Shown here piece after piece: positions 1 through 7,660 of a DNA stretch of 64,000 nucleotides. The DNA comes from an uncultured Bacteroidales bacterium (lineage in GTDB: Bacteria > Bacteroidota > Bacteroidia > Bacteroidales > Bacteroidaceae), in assembly GCA_902779165.1 (NCBI GenBank), contig CACZAN010000014.1, positions 1-64,000 of the forward strand, read 5' to 3'. The translations under genes and the position numbers were made by a program. Under the pieces are notes generated by a model that worked only from the letters and a program-made list of their open reading frames with translations, was not told the origin of the DNA and made no database searches. Positions within the stretch are counted from its first letter, which is position 1. Each line of letters starts with the position of its first letter.

Positions 1-4
1 GGTG

Positions 5-12
5 CAAAGGTA
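5..12 (-). promoter_or_regulatory. -7 box (TACCTTTG), leftward
   Basis: The complement reads TACCTTTG, the Bacteroidetes sigma-ABfr -7 consensus TAnnTTTG. It points off the left edge, so it would serve a gene outside the window. No clean TTTG lies 19 bp upstream, so this is a single-box call. Confidence 0.4.
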
Positions 13-56
13 CGAAAAATATTTCTTCATGCATCATATATGCACCATTTTTTTGG

Positions 57-209
57 CTAAGCATGCATCAGGTTCCCACGGAAGTTTTCATCTGCGCCGT
101 CGAACTCCTGGTCGTAGCGTCGCATCCAGCCGGTGGCGTAGCCCACGTAGATTTCGTTGGGCCATGCCTGTGCGTCGATGCTCGGCACTAATGTTACGGG
201 AATTTCCAT
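57..209 (-). CDS. Small hypothetical protein (50 aa)
   Basis: This short reading frame starts at ATG (complement of 207-209), begins MEIPVTLVPSID and ends at TAG. It contains the tract YVGYATGWMRRYDQEFDG, which reads like real globular protein with ordinary codon use rather than repeat translation. I do not recognise a family. It could be a complete small protein or a fragment of a longer gene broken by the adjacent 42-bp array, which starts about 50 bp upstream. No -7 box is seen directly upstream. Confidence 0.45.
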   Translation of the reverse strand: MEIPVTLVPSIDAQAWPNEIYVGYATGWMRRYDQEFDGADENFRGNLMHA

Positions 210-260
210 AAGCGTGAATTTTTTAATTTGTTAAACAATTGGGTTAGAATATCGTTCTCT

Positions 261-562
261 GTGGGGTACATCGCGGGGCATTCCCACGTGCAGGGAGCGC
301 GATGTGGGGTACATCGAGGGCTTTCCCAGGTGCAGGGAGCGCGATGTGGGGCACATCGAGGGCTTTCCCACGTGCAGGGAGCACGATGTGGGGTACATCG
401 AGGGCTTTCCCACATGCAGGGAGCGCGATGTGGGGTACATCGAGGGCATTCCCACGTGCAGGGAGCGCGATGTGGGGCACATCGAGGGCTTTCCCACATG
501 CAGGGAGCGCGATGTGGGGTACATCGAGGGCATTCCCACGTGCAGGGAGCGCGATGTGGGAC
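261..562. repeat. 42-bp tandem repeat array, about 7 copies
   Basis: Six full units lie at 288, 330, 372, 414, 456 and 498, each 42 bp, with degenerate partial units before and after. Each unit holds a small hairpin (CGATGT, 4-5 nt, ACATCG) and a CACGTG or CACATG junction. Because 42 is divisible by 3, long open frames appear in all six frames; these are artefacts. Units differ at only a few positions, which suggests recent expansion. From 563 to 828 I see no gene and no clear structure. Confidence 0.9.
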
Positions 563-828
563 GCATGGACGCACAGATACGCGACAAGGCACGCAGCAGC
601 CCCGCTGTGGGACTTCTGCGTGCCTTGCGGACACATTTCGCCTCGGCGCCCTTTTCCGCGCCTGTAGCCGATTTTAGGGGGGGGTAACTATGCCGCCCAC
701 TACCAAGCAGTTACAGCCGCTCAGCGTCAGCGTCCGGGCGGTGTCGGGAGTGTGGGGTATGTGGAGGTAGCGGGGCATGAGTTGTTATTATTTTATAGGG
801 ATGTAGGGGTAGCTTTTGTAGGGGAGCG

Positions 829-1344
829 TTATTCGGCAATCTCCATCATGTCGAAGTACATCAATCGGGTGTGCTCGTCCTCGTCACGCTTCGTCAGGTG
901 CAGGAACCCGTTGCGCTCATAGAATGGGACGGCAGAGAGGTAGGCATCGACGGTGATAAAGCGGAAGGCGGAATTTGAAGCACTATGATGGAGCAAGTCC
1001 TTCACTATATTCAATAACCTGTGCCCGACATGCTGCCCGCGATATTCCTTGGAGACGGCAAAACGCCCTATCTTGATAGTGGGGTAACTGCGGAACTGCT
1101 TGCTTTGGGGAAAGTTCGAGCGAATCTTCTTCCATCGGCTGCCAATCACCTCATCCTTGCTCACTTTGTCGTTGAGAATACAGAAATAAGCCGCAATACG
1201 CCCATCGTCCTCCAAGATGAACGTATTGGCTACGCGCAGTTGGAGCGACGGCTTTGCGTCCTCGAACAGGAAATTGTTCAGCTGCTCGTCTCCGCAGTCG
1301 AAGTCGGTCAACTCATACTCGGGTGTCAGGCGAACAAGATTCAT
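829..1344 (-). CDS. GNAT family N-acetyltransferase (171 aa)
   Basis: The protein has the GNAT fold pattern: an N-terminal strand with FDCGDEQLNNFL, a middle block IGRFAVSKEYRGQHVGHRLL that matches the acetyl-CoA binding motif A (Q/RxxGxG/A), and a C-terminal VPFYERNGF block. The FxCGxxxLNxFL start is typical of the TacT-like and related small GNATs that are often toxins acetylating aminoacyl-tRNA. It follows a 56-aa protein by 3 bp in the same direction, the layout of a two-gene toxin-antitoxin operon. Toxin function is inference; substrate cannot be read from the sequence. Confidence 0.85.
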   Translation of the reverse strand: MNLVRLTPEYELTDFDCGDEQLNNFLFEDAKPSLQLRVANTFILEDDGRIAAYFCILNDKVSKDEVIGSRWKKIRSNFPQSKQFRSYPTIKIGRFAVSKEYRGQHVGHRLLNIVKDLLHHSASNSAFRFITVDAYLSAVPFYERNGFLHLTKRDEDEHTRLMYFDMMEIAE

Positions 1345-1347
1345 AAA

Positions 1348-1518
1348 TCAGATGCAAACGTTGATGTACTTCTTTGCCTCGGCCACTTGTTCCTGGAACT
1401 TCCTGCGAGCCTCGGCACGCTCTTCAGGAGTTCTATTCTCCACCTCCAGCCTTCGCATCTCGAAGTTAAAGGCATCCTCGCCCTTCAGCACGGGGGTTTC
1501 TCTGATAGGTCTTGCCAT
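1348..1518 (-). CDS. Small charged protein upstream of GNAT, candidate antitoxin (56 aa)
   Basis: The frame begins MARPIRETPVLKGEDAFNFE and ends KKYINVCI. The N-terminal part resembles small proteins of the form M-A-x-P-I-x-E-T-P-x-L-x-G-E-D-A that often precede GNAT or Fic genes in Bacteroidales. The rest is a charged predicted helix rich in Glu, Arg and Lys. It sits first in the operon, 3 bp from the acetyltransferase start and about 30 bp after a -7 box. Antitoxin role is inferred from size, charge and position only. Confidence 0.7.
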   Translation of the reverse strand: MARPIRETPVLKGEDAFNFEMRRLEVENRTPEERAEARRKFQEQVAEAKKYINVCI

Positions 1519-1550
1519 GATAAATACGTATTTATGTGAAATTTCGGCTG

Positions 1551-1558
1551 CAAAGGTA
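1551..1558 (-). promoter_or_regulatory. -7 box of the GNAT operon
   Basis: The complement is TACCTTTG, about 33 bp before the start of the 56-aa gene. A run of T with TTTG lies upstream but at 12 bp rather than the ideal 19 bp, so the -33 element is uncertain. Confidence 0.6.
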
Positions 1559-1691
1559 CAAAAAATAATTCAAAAAAACGCATTTGGGGAAGATATTAAC
1601 ACGATTTCTGTGAAGAATACTATTCAATTTGTATAGAAAGCGTTATATTGAGGATGGGAATAGTCCCAGAAAACAATTTAATTCTATTAAA

Positions 1692-3080
1692 ATGATGAAC
1701 AGAAAAGTTTTGTTCTGGCCGTTGGCGGCGATGCTGCTGACGGCGTGTGAGAAAGGACTCGACGAGGGCATCGCGGATGTCGCTCCGGCGGGTCAAGTAA
1801 CGAACTCCGTGCTGCAGGTGCGGACACGCTCCGGCGGTTCGGCGGGAGAAGAGGCGACGGTGGCGTACCCCATTGCGGTGTATGTCTTTGCCGGCGAGGA
1901 ATGTAAGACCGTTCAGACCATTGGCGACGAGGGGCAGACGCTGAACATCCCGCTGGTGGAGGGGACGTACACGGTCTATGCCATCGGCGGGGCTTCTTCA
2001 TCAGACTATGTGCTGCCGACAGCTGATGATGCTTTGGCGACATCGGCCATCGTGCTAAAGGACGGCAAGACGCACGGCGACCTGATGGCGGCACAGGCCA
2101 CGGCCACGCTCGTTGATGGCGGCACGAACACCGTCATCCTCGGCATGACGCGCAAGACGATGCTCATCCAGAGCGTCGAAATCAAAAAGATTCCCACGGC
2201 GGCAACGGCGGTGAGCGTCACCATCGCCCCGCTGTGGCAAGCGCTGTGTGTGGGCGGGACATTTGCCACAGCAGGCACCAGCAGCACCATTGCCCTGACT
2301 CGTCAGGAGGACAACCGCACGTGGACGCTCCCCTCCCTTTCTGGGGAGGGCTCTTCTGCCGCTCTCCCCTTCCATCAAGGGGAGGGGCCGGGGGTGGGGT
2401 CTGTATTCCTTCTCCCTCCCAGCTCTCAGCCCGCCAGCGTCTCGGTGAACATCACCATTGGCGGCACCACCAAGACCTACACCTATTCGTGCAGCGACCA
2501 GCTCGAAGTGGGCTACAAGATCAACATCGACGGCACCTACACCGAGGCTGTGGGCGTCAGCCTGACCGGCACCATCACCGGCGCTACATGGCTGGGCGAA
2601 AGGACTATCAGCTTTGAGTTCGATGAAAGCGGTTCGTCAGCGAGTGAGCCCAATAATCCATCCGACCCGAGCGAACCCTCTGAGCCGTCGTCAGACTTCC
2701 CCGCCGTGGGCGACACCTATCAGGGATGCTATGTTTTGGCGGTATCAACGATTGACGAGACTTCGGCAGAGCTGACGCTGCTCTCGCCCAACGAGCAGGC
2801 AACAACGACCACTGGGAATGCCGATGCCGCCCTTGCCGCCCTCGGCGCAGTAGGCATCAGCGACTGGGCCGTCCCCACCAAGGCGCAGATGCAACTCGTA
2901 GAGGCGAAGCTCCTGGCCGACGATGCATCGCTTGCGGGCATGAAGTACCTCTACCGCAAGAGCAACGACGGCCTCGGCTACCGCGCCCTCGGTGCTGCAG
3001 AGACTGCCTGGCCCACCGCCAATACGACGGACAGCTATCGCCTCCGTCCCGTCGCCGTAGTATCCATCACCAAAGACTGA
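1692..3080 (+). CDS. Surface lipoprotein, FimB/Mfa2-like with a C-terminal DUF1566-like region (462 aa)
   Basis: Start ATG 1692 is chosen over an in-frame ATG at 1629 because it places a lipoprotein signal (basic MMNRK, hydrophobic core, LLTAC lipobox) at the N-terminus. Residues 30-310 resemble Mfa2/FimB-type fimbrial anchor or minor subunits: a TRSGG tract, a GTYTVYAIG strand, and VGYKINIDGTYT. After a Ser/Pro/Glu linker, the last 120 residues (DTYQGCYVLAV to RLRPVAVVSI) look like the DUF1566/FISUMP-type domain. A palindromic GC-rich element at 2328-2400 is translated in frame as a Ser/Pro/Gly-rich insert around residues 213-236. The gene is followed 6 bp later by a second fimbrial-type lipoprotein. 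Confidence 0.75.
   Translation: MMNRKVLFWPLAAMLLTACEKGLDEGIADVAPAGQVTNSVLQVRTRSGGSAGEEATVAYPIAVYVFAGEECKTVQTIGDEGQTLNIPLVEGTYTVYAIGGASSSDYVLPTADDALATSAIVLKDGKTHGDLMAAQATATLVDGGTNTVILGMTRKTMLIQSVEIKKIPTAATAVSVTIAPLWQALCVGGTFATAGTSSTIALTRQEDNRTWTLPSLSGEGSSAALPFHQGEGPGVGSVFLLPPSSQPASVSVNITIGGTTKTYTYSCSDQLEVGYKINIDGTYTEAVGVSLTGTITGATWLGERTISFEFDESGSSASEPNNPSDPSEPSEPSSDFPAVGDTYQGCYVLAVSTIDETSAELTLLSPNEQATTTTGNADAALAALGAVGISDWAVPTKAQMQLVEAKLLADDASLAGMKYLYRKSNDGLGYRALGAAETAWPTANTTDSYRLRPVAVVSITKD
2328..2400. repeat. GC-rich palindromic element inside a lipoprotein gene
   Basis: Two hairpins lie in tandem: CTCCCCTCCC with GGGGAGGG at 2328-2350, and CTCCCCTTCC with GGGGAG plus a GGGGGTGGGG tail at 2362-2400. 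They are read in frame as LPSLSGEG and LPFHQGEGPGVGS. The sequence family matches the elements in holB, metF, mazG and valS. Confidence 0.8.
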
Positions 3081-3086
3081 ACCATT

Positions 3087-3947
3087 ATGAAGAAGATTCT
3101 GTTTTTTGCGCTCGCCCTGCTCATGACAGCGTGCGAGAAGCCCATACTCAGCGAAGAGGATATCGTTTCGACGCAGGATGCCAACGTCATCCTGCACTTT
3201 AAGCAGTATGAGCAGGAATCGTTCACTCGCGCCGCCACCGACATCACGGAACTATGCTCGCGCCTGAACATCGCCATCTTCGACGCTGACGGCACGAAGG
3301 TCAAGACCGTGGCGCAAAAGGAAGGCGATAGCGGCTACGGCACTGTCGCCCTGACACTTGCTGCCGGGACGTACCAGCTGGTAGTCATCGCCCACAACGG
3401 CGAAGGCTCGGCCACCATCACCTCGACGGAAAAGGTGACCTTCCCCAACAACAAAGTGACCGACACCTTTTATTATTATGGCGACCTGGTGGTGACCACA
3501 GAAGTACAGAGCTATGACCTCACGCTGACCCGCGCCGTCGCCATGTTCCGCCTGGTGTTGACCGACGAGGAAATGCCATCGAACGTCGCCAAGCTGAAGT
3601 TCTACTACCTCGGCGGCTCCAGCACGTTCAGCCCGAAGGACGGCTGCGGCTGCGTGAACTCGAAGCAGACGGAAATACGCCCTGTCAGCAACGACGACAT
3701 CTACGAAATCTTCACCCTGCCCCACACCGAGGACGATGTGCTGACCAAGCTCACCGTCACCGCCCTCGACCAGAACGACAACATCATCAAGGAGAAGGTC
3801 TTCGAGAACGTCCCCGTCACCCGCAACCAGGTGACCCGCTACACCGGCAGTTTTTTCGGTAGCGGCGGCAGCGGCGGCTCGTCCGACGGCACCATCCGCC
3901 TGACCGCCGACCCCGACTGGGACAGCGTGAACGGCTACACGTTCTGA
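3087..3947 (+). CDS. FimB/Mfa2 family fimbrial-type lipoprotein (286 aa)
   Basis: The N-terminus MKKILFFALALLMTAC is a lipoprotein signal with the lipid-attachment Cys at residue 16. The body shows repeated beta-strand patterns typical of Bacteroidales Mfa2/FimB proteins: LNIAIFDADGTKV, AAGTYQLVVIAHN, DLTLTRAVAMFRL and NVPVTRNQVTRYTGSFF. These proteins sit on the outer membrane and anchor or regulate the length of fimbriae. It lies 6 bp after another lipoprotein gene, so the two are probably co-transcribed. No fimbrillin gene is seen next to it, so its partner is unknown. Confidence 0.85.
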   Translation: MKKILFFALALLMTACEKPILSEEDIVSTQDANVILHFKQYEQESFTRAATDITELCSRLNIAIFDADGTKVKTVAQKEGDSGYGTVALTLAAGTYQLVVIAHNGEGSATITSTEKVTFPNNKVTDTFYYYGDLVVTTEVQSYDLTLTRAVAMFRLVLTDEEMPSNVAKLKFYYLGGSSTFSPKDGCGCVNSKQTEIRPVSNDDIYEIFTLPHTEDDVLTKLTVTALDQNDNIIKEKVFENVPVTRNQVTRYTGSFFGSGGSGGSSDGTIRLTADPDWDSVNGYTF

Positions 3948-4020
3948 GGCGCTTTTGACACTCAGTCATTTGCAAGATACACGACTGGCCATGCTTGCAT
4001 GACCAAACCTCTATCAACTC

Positions 4021-4052
4021 CGAGAGCCGAGGCTACTGTGCCCCGGCTCTCG
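4021..4052. terminator. Strong hairpin after the lipoprotein operon
   Basis: CGAGAGCCG and CGGCTCTCG form a 9-bp stem with a 14-nt loop, 73 bp after the stop of the lipoprotein operon. The rightward side is followed by TTATACTT, a weak U-tract. It could also end a leftward transcript from the promoter at 4321. Confidence 0.55.
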
Positions 4053-4314
4053 TTATACTTCCATCATGTCTTACACTATCCACTTGAAGTACACATAGAA
4101 AGTGTGAACTTTCGTCAATCATTGACACCCATTGTCAACTCATTCCACGATGTCACGTTGGCTAACGCCGAGCTAAACCTTCTTCAAATGAGGTCACTTC
4201 CTTGCTCTTTCCCTCTCGTTCTTCAGTCAACCGTTGTAAACTCTTGTCAACCTTTGTCAACCCGGTCCACGAGATGGCAAAATAAAAGCCCTCAAAATTC
4301 TCCGCGGTAGAAAT
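4053..4314 (-). ncRNA. Candidate leftward non-coding RNA with 10-nt phased repeats
   Basis: A leftward promoter (-7 at 4321-4328, TTTG 20 bp upstream at 4349-4352) points into a stretch without any convincing reading frame that ends at the hairpin 4021-4052. The transcript would be about 260-290 nt. It carries two blocks of direct repeats with exact 10-nt phase: GTTGACAA-like words starting near 4260, 4250, 4240 and 4230, and again near 4140-4103. The phase matches one helical turn, so a protein-binding DNA array is an equally good reading. Confidence 0.35.
4103..4260. repeat. Two blocks of 10-bp phased TGTCAAC repeats
   Basis: On the + strand, TGTCAAC-like words occur at 4225, 4235, 4245 and 4255 and at 4103, 4113, 4123 and 4133. 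Spacing is 10 bp within each block. Members are degenerate (for example TGTAAACT, CGTCAATC). Confidence 0.65.
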
Positions 4315-4320
4315 GCGTTG

Positions 4321-4352
4321 CAAAGATAAGCGGATTTTTGAGAACCACCAAA
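4321..4352 (-). promoter_or_regulatory. Leftward promoter in the non-coding island
   Basis: The complement has TATCTTTG (4321-4328) and TTTG (4349-4352) with a 20-bp spacer, one base off the usual 19. No protein-coding gene follows before the 4021-4052 hairpin. Confidence 0.5.
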
Positions 4353-4744
4353 AAGCAAGTCCGAAGTGTTAAAATCTAAAAGTGGTTGATATACAAAGAT
4401 TTATCTCTATGTGTTTTTCATTGTTTGTGGTTGTTTAGAGGTGTCTAAATACAAAACGAGAATGAGAATCGCTTCGCAGCCTAAATATTGACGGTTGGTG
4501 ACATTTGTGTAGTGTGTAGTATTTTTGGAAGATACGCGCGCGCGTGATAAAAACATGAAAAAATCAACTGAATCTACTGCAAACGAGGATAATCTATTAG
4601 AGGTGTGATAGTTAGATTGCAGTAGATTTTTCTGAATCTATGTTGTTTGCAGTAGATTTATCTGCTTATAAACTCGGTTTTTTATGCTTTTGATGACAAC
4701 TTTGCGGTGTCGAAGAGGAAAAGGGGAGTGGAGTTCCAGAAAAA

Positions 4745-4870
4745 TCTGAGGGTGGAACTCGCGAGTTCCACTGGTGGAATTCCAGAGTTCCACTGCTGGA
4801 AGTCGAGAGTTCCACTGCTGGAAGTCGAGAGTTCCACTGCTGGAAGTCGAGAGTTCCACTACTGGAACTC
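4745..4870. repeat. 22-bp tandem repeat (GAGTTCCACTGCTGGAAGTC)
   Basis: About five copies, the central ones identical, alternate GAGTTCCAC and CTGGAA/TGGAACTC half-sites, so each copy is partly palindromic. A diverged relative lies at 37978-38046. Confidence 0.85.
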
Positions 4871-4955
4871 AACTTTGCGGCTTTAAATAATTCGAACGCA
4901 AAGAGACGAAGTCTCAAAGAAATCCATTCCCTCTCCGGCTGTGGCGGAGTTAATA

Positions 4956-5210
4956 CATACTCAAGTTTCGCTTGTATGCCAACCAGCTGTAATACAAAGC
5001 CCCAGCGGGGCGTGACAAAGGTAGCCAGCCGTTTTAACGGCTGGTATAAAGCGGCCTGGAAAAAGCGTGCCTTTAGGTACGCGACATCAAATCCCTGTCG
5101 CGTACCTACGGCACGCTATCCATCAACATCCTCAATACCAGCCATTGAAATGGCTGGCTACCATTGTCAGATGCCTACGGCATCACTTCCGAAACTTGAA
5201 ATACATACAT
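4956..5210. repeat. Multi-hairpin interspersed repeat, copy 1
   Basis: This roughly 250-bp unit carries four hairpins in order: AGCCAGCCG...CGGCTGG, a long one built from GCGTGCCTTTAGGTACGCGACA and its complement, CCAGCCATT...AATGGCTGG, and GATGCCTACGGCATC. A second copy in inverse orientation lies at 15955-16195, and a one-arm fragment at 37530-37554. Both copies keep an open frame of 70-80 codons, but the preserved palindromes fit a structural repeat better than a protein. Confidence 0.85.
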
Positions 5211-5455
5211 AAGTAGGTGAACAAAATTATTTAACTAATATTGAACACCAACTTATAAAAAATCTACTGCAATATATATTATTGACTTGCAATATGTTAT
5301 GGCGGTTTGCAGTAGATTCAGTTCATTTTTTCATGTTTTTATTACGCGCGCGCATGAACAATTGATTCAAAGTGCGCTTTATGTTCACGAAATCAAATCT
5401 TCAGGTTTCGGAATTCCGAAGAGAGAACGAAGATAGAATGAAGATAGAACCATTG

Positions 5456-6583
5456 TCATTCGAACGTCCATTCTTCCTGCCAGCGGACGATGGGCTTTCC
5501 GTCCTCGAATTCGATGGGGAGCCAGATGTAGCGGGCGTTGCTGGGACGGCGGGGGCGCCAGATGTCGGCCATGAAGATGTATTGGTCGCCGACGGGGAGG
5601 ATGAAAGTGCTCTGTCCGCCGAAGGTGATTTCGGCCTTGGGGCCGCGACAGGGGTTGGGGTGCTGGGTCCAGGGTCCCCAGATGCTGGGGGCAGAGAACA
5701 TGCGGGCCTCGTTGGGTGCCCAGCCGGTGCAGCCGGAGGTGATCATCCAATAGGTGCCCTGGTGTTTGAAGATGGCGGGTGCCTCGTTGTGCCCGGCGGG
5801 TGCCACACGGGTGTAGCGTCCGCTGTGGTGGAGGTAGTCTTCAGTGAGTTCTGCAATGTGCAGCGTCAGGTTTTCCTCGGAGGAGAAGATGTGGTAGGCT
5901 TTGCCGTCGTCGTCGACGTAGAGGGTCATGTCGCGCGACATCTGACCGCCGGCGAAGTCGCGCTTGACGATGAGTCCCTTGTCCACGGCCTCGCGCCAGG
6001 CTGGTGTCCAGTCCTGATAGTGGAAGGTGCCTAAGGTGTCGAGGACGGCCTGGTGCTCGGAGCTGAATTCCAGGGGCCAGATGCCGGCGTCGGAGCGCTG
6101 GGAATAGAGGAAGCGGTAGGGGCCTTCGGGGCGGTCGGCAACGGCGACGCCGTAGCGGGCGGCATCATAGCCTCGTCCTTTGAGTTCGAGATGGAACCAC
6201 ATGCAGAACTGCTTGGTGGTGGGGTTGTAGATGACCTTGGGTCGTTCGAGGATGCAGCCGCGCTCGATGTCGGAACTGCTGTCGTCGCTGACGCTGAGGG
6301 CCACGCCGCAGTTGTGCCAGTTGAGGAGGTCCTTGGAGGAATAGCAGGTGACGCCGACGAGGGCATCGGAGGTCCAGTCGGACTTGTGCTCGCCGAACCA
6401 GTAGTAGGTGTCGCCGTAGTGGAGCACACCGCCGCCGTGGGCGTTGATGTGCTGCCCGCTGTCGTCGGGCCAGAGTTCGCCGGAGCGGATGGTGGTGCGC
6501 TGGGGCTGGGGTTGCTGACTGAGGAGCGCCGTGGGGAGGGCGAAGAGGGCGGCGAGGCTGAGTGAAAGGAAGAGCTTGTTCAT
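5456..6583 (-). CDS. GH43-type glycoside hydrolase, exo-1,3-galactanase-like (375 aa)
   Basis: Start ATG 6583 gives a clean signal peptide (MNKLFLSLSLAALFALPTALL); an open extension upstream overlaps the patatin gene and is rejected. The mature protein begins SGELWPDDSGQHINAHGGG, the hallmark of the GH43 group containing galactan exo-1,3-beta-galactosidases, followed by YYWFGEHKSD, ERPKVIYN, SRDMTLYVDDDGKAYHI and APAGHNEAPAIFK, which line a five-bladed propeller active site. Expected role is removal of galactose from arabinogalactan-type side chains in the periplasm or at the surface. It overlaps the patatin gene by ATGA, so translation is coupled. Substrate is inferred from family resemblance. 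Confidence 0.85.
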   Translation of the reverse strand: MNKLFLSLSLAALFALPTALLSQQPQPQRTTIRSGELWPDDSGQHINAHGGGVLHYGDTYYWFGEHKSDWTSDALVGVTCYSSKDLLNWHNCGVALSVSDDSSSDIERGCILERPKVIYNPTTKQFCMWFHLELKGRGYDAARYGVAVADRPEGPYRFLYSQRSDAGIWPLEFSSEHQAVLDTLGTFHYQDWTPAWREAVDKGLIVKRDFAGGQMSRDMTLYVDDDGKAYHIFSSEENLTLHIAELTEDYLHHSGRYTRVAPAGHNEAPAIFKHQGTYWMITSGCTGWAPNEARMFSAPSIWGPWTQHPNPCRGPKAEITFGGQSTFILPVGDQYIFMADIWRPRRPSNARYIWLPIEFEDGKPIVRWQEEWTFE

Positions 6584-7461
6584 ACGTGTTGTGTTTGTTG
6601 AGGTGGGTTGTTTTCTTGTGAGAGGAATGCGAGGATGCGGGGGAGCTGGGCTGTGGCGACGCTGCGACCGAGGTCGTAGGTCTGGCGCATGAGGCGTCGG
6701 CTGTGGGAGATGCGCCCGATGGGGAGGGTGGCATCGGGGCAGAGGATGAGGGTGTTGCCCTCGGCTTGCTGGCTGGCGATGTAGCGCAGTTCCTCGTTGT
6801 ACATCTCGTGGCGGTGTTCCCAGGCGGCGATGAGAGCTGGATAGCGCCGGAGGTTGCGGCGGATGAACCACCGGTAGCTGAGGGGCTGCTTCTGGTAGTC
6901 GGCGGGTTGTGTGAGGACGACGAGGTTGCGACGGAAGCCTTGCTGCTGGAAGTAGCGCAGGGGGATGGAGTCGGCAATGCCGCCATCGATGAGCCGCTGG
7001 TCGCCGATGGACACTACCTTGGAGACAACGGGCATGGAGGACGAGGCGAGGATCCAGTCGTAGAGGTCCTCTCTGAAGCGGTCGAAGCGGCGGTAGACGG
7101 GCTGGCCGGTAAGGACGTCGGTGCAGACGAGATGGAACTCCATGGGACTGCGGTCGAAGGCCGCGATGTCGAAGGGGTCGAGGTGCTGAGGAAGGGTGTA
7201 GTAGGCAAAACGGGGACCGAAGATGCCGCCGGTGGTAAGGAGCGACCAGAGGCTGCAGTAGCGCGGGTCGTGGGCGTAGCGCAGATTATAGCGGAGGACA
7301 CGTCCTGGCTGACGGCTCTTGTAGTTGCAGCCGAAACAGGCTCCGGCGGAGACGCCGACGAGTCCGTCGAAAGGCACATCGTGCTCGAGGAGTACGTCGA
7401 GGACGCCTGCGGTGAAGAGTCCCCGCATGGCTCCCCCTTCTAATACCAGTCCTGTCTTCAT
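6580..7461 (-). CDS. Patatin-like phospholipase family protein (293 aa)
   Basis: The N-terminus has the patatin oxyanion loop (EGGAMRG, residues 8-14), the nucleophile elbow GVSAG with Ser38, and the catalytic Asp in DGG (Asp159). There is no signal peptide, so it is probably cytosolic or peripheral; it most resembles the YjjU-type patatins of 280-300 residues. The expected activity is acyl ester hydrolysis of phospholipids or similar lipids. Its stop overlaps the start of the GH43 gene (ATGA), giving a two-gene leftward operon of unrelated functions. Confidence 0.88.
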   Translation of the reverse strand: MKTGLVLEGGAMRGLFTAGVLDVLLEHDVPFDGLVGVSAGACFGCNYKSRQPGRVLRYNLRYAHDPRYCSLWSLLTTGGIFGPRFAYYTLPQHLDPFDIAAFDRSPMEFHLVCTDVLTGQPVYRRFDRFREDLYDWILASSSMPVVSKVVSIGDQRLIDGGIADSIPLRYFQQQGFRRNLVVLTQPADYQKQPLSYRWFIRRNLRRYPALIAAWEHRHEMYNEELRYIASQQAEGNTLILCPDATLPIGRISHSRRLMRQTYDLGRSVATAQLPRILAFLSQENNPPQQTQHV

Positions 7462-7578
7462 TGTTGCCGTGGGTGTGGTTTTTGCCTGTTTTCGGGCTCA
7501 AAGTTATTGATAATTTTTGAAACCACGGGCAAGATGGTGGAAGAAATCTGCTTTTTCTCAGTTTTTTTGTATTTTTCT

Positions 7579-7608
7579 TGGTGCGAGAGGAAAATATTGC
7601 TACTTTTG
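7579..7608 (+). promoter_or_regulatory. Promoter of the flippase gene
   Basis: TTG at 7579-7581 and TACTTTTG at 7601-7608 are separated by 19 bp, the Bacteroidetes housekeeping spacing. The predicted start is about 45 nt before the GTG codon. The rest of 7462-7660 shows nothing else clear. Confidence 0.75.
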
Positions 7609-7660
7609 CAGCGCAAAACGGTAAATGATTCTTACGTAGAACTATAAAAAAGGTGATATC

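Larger units (their letters stand above)
4534..5355. repeat. Composite repeat island bounded by 51-bp inverted repeats
   Basis: The left end 4534-4584 and right end 5305-5355 are inverted copies with only about three mismatches. Each runs from an outer (CG)n tract through ATAAAAACATGAAAAAAT to CTGAATCTACTGCAAAC. A second nested pair carries ATCTACTGCAA at 4615-4631 and 5257-5272. The interior holds a 22-bp tandem array and a multi-hairpin repeat and no convincing gene. It may be a non-autonomous mobile element, or the scar of one that collected other repeats. Open frames over 4638-4917 and 4976-5212 are repeat translations. Confidence 0.7.

Noticed and set aside
194..687. Several 118-149 aa open frames on both strands over the first 700 bp
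   Set aside because: They arise only because the tandem unit is 42 bp, a multiple of three. All frames are open and none has a ribosome site or normal composition.
4976..5212. 78-aa protein over the multi-hairpin repeat, and its homologue at 15946-16245
   Set aside because: The open frames coincide with palindromes shared by both copies. Structure is better conserved than protein, and no ribosome site is seen. A protein cannot be fully excluded.
5372..6034. Rightward open frame opposite the GH43 gene
   Set aside because: It is the antisense of strong GH43 motifs and has Gly/Val-rich shadow composition. High GC at codon position three on the true strand explains it.
6584..6871. N-terminal extension of the GH43 frame
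   Set aside because: It overlaps the patatin gene in another frame, and a clean signal peptide begins at 6583 with an ATGA overlap.
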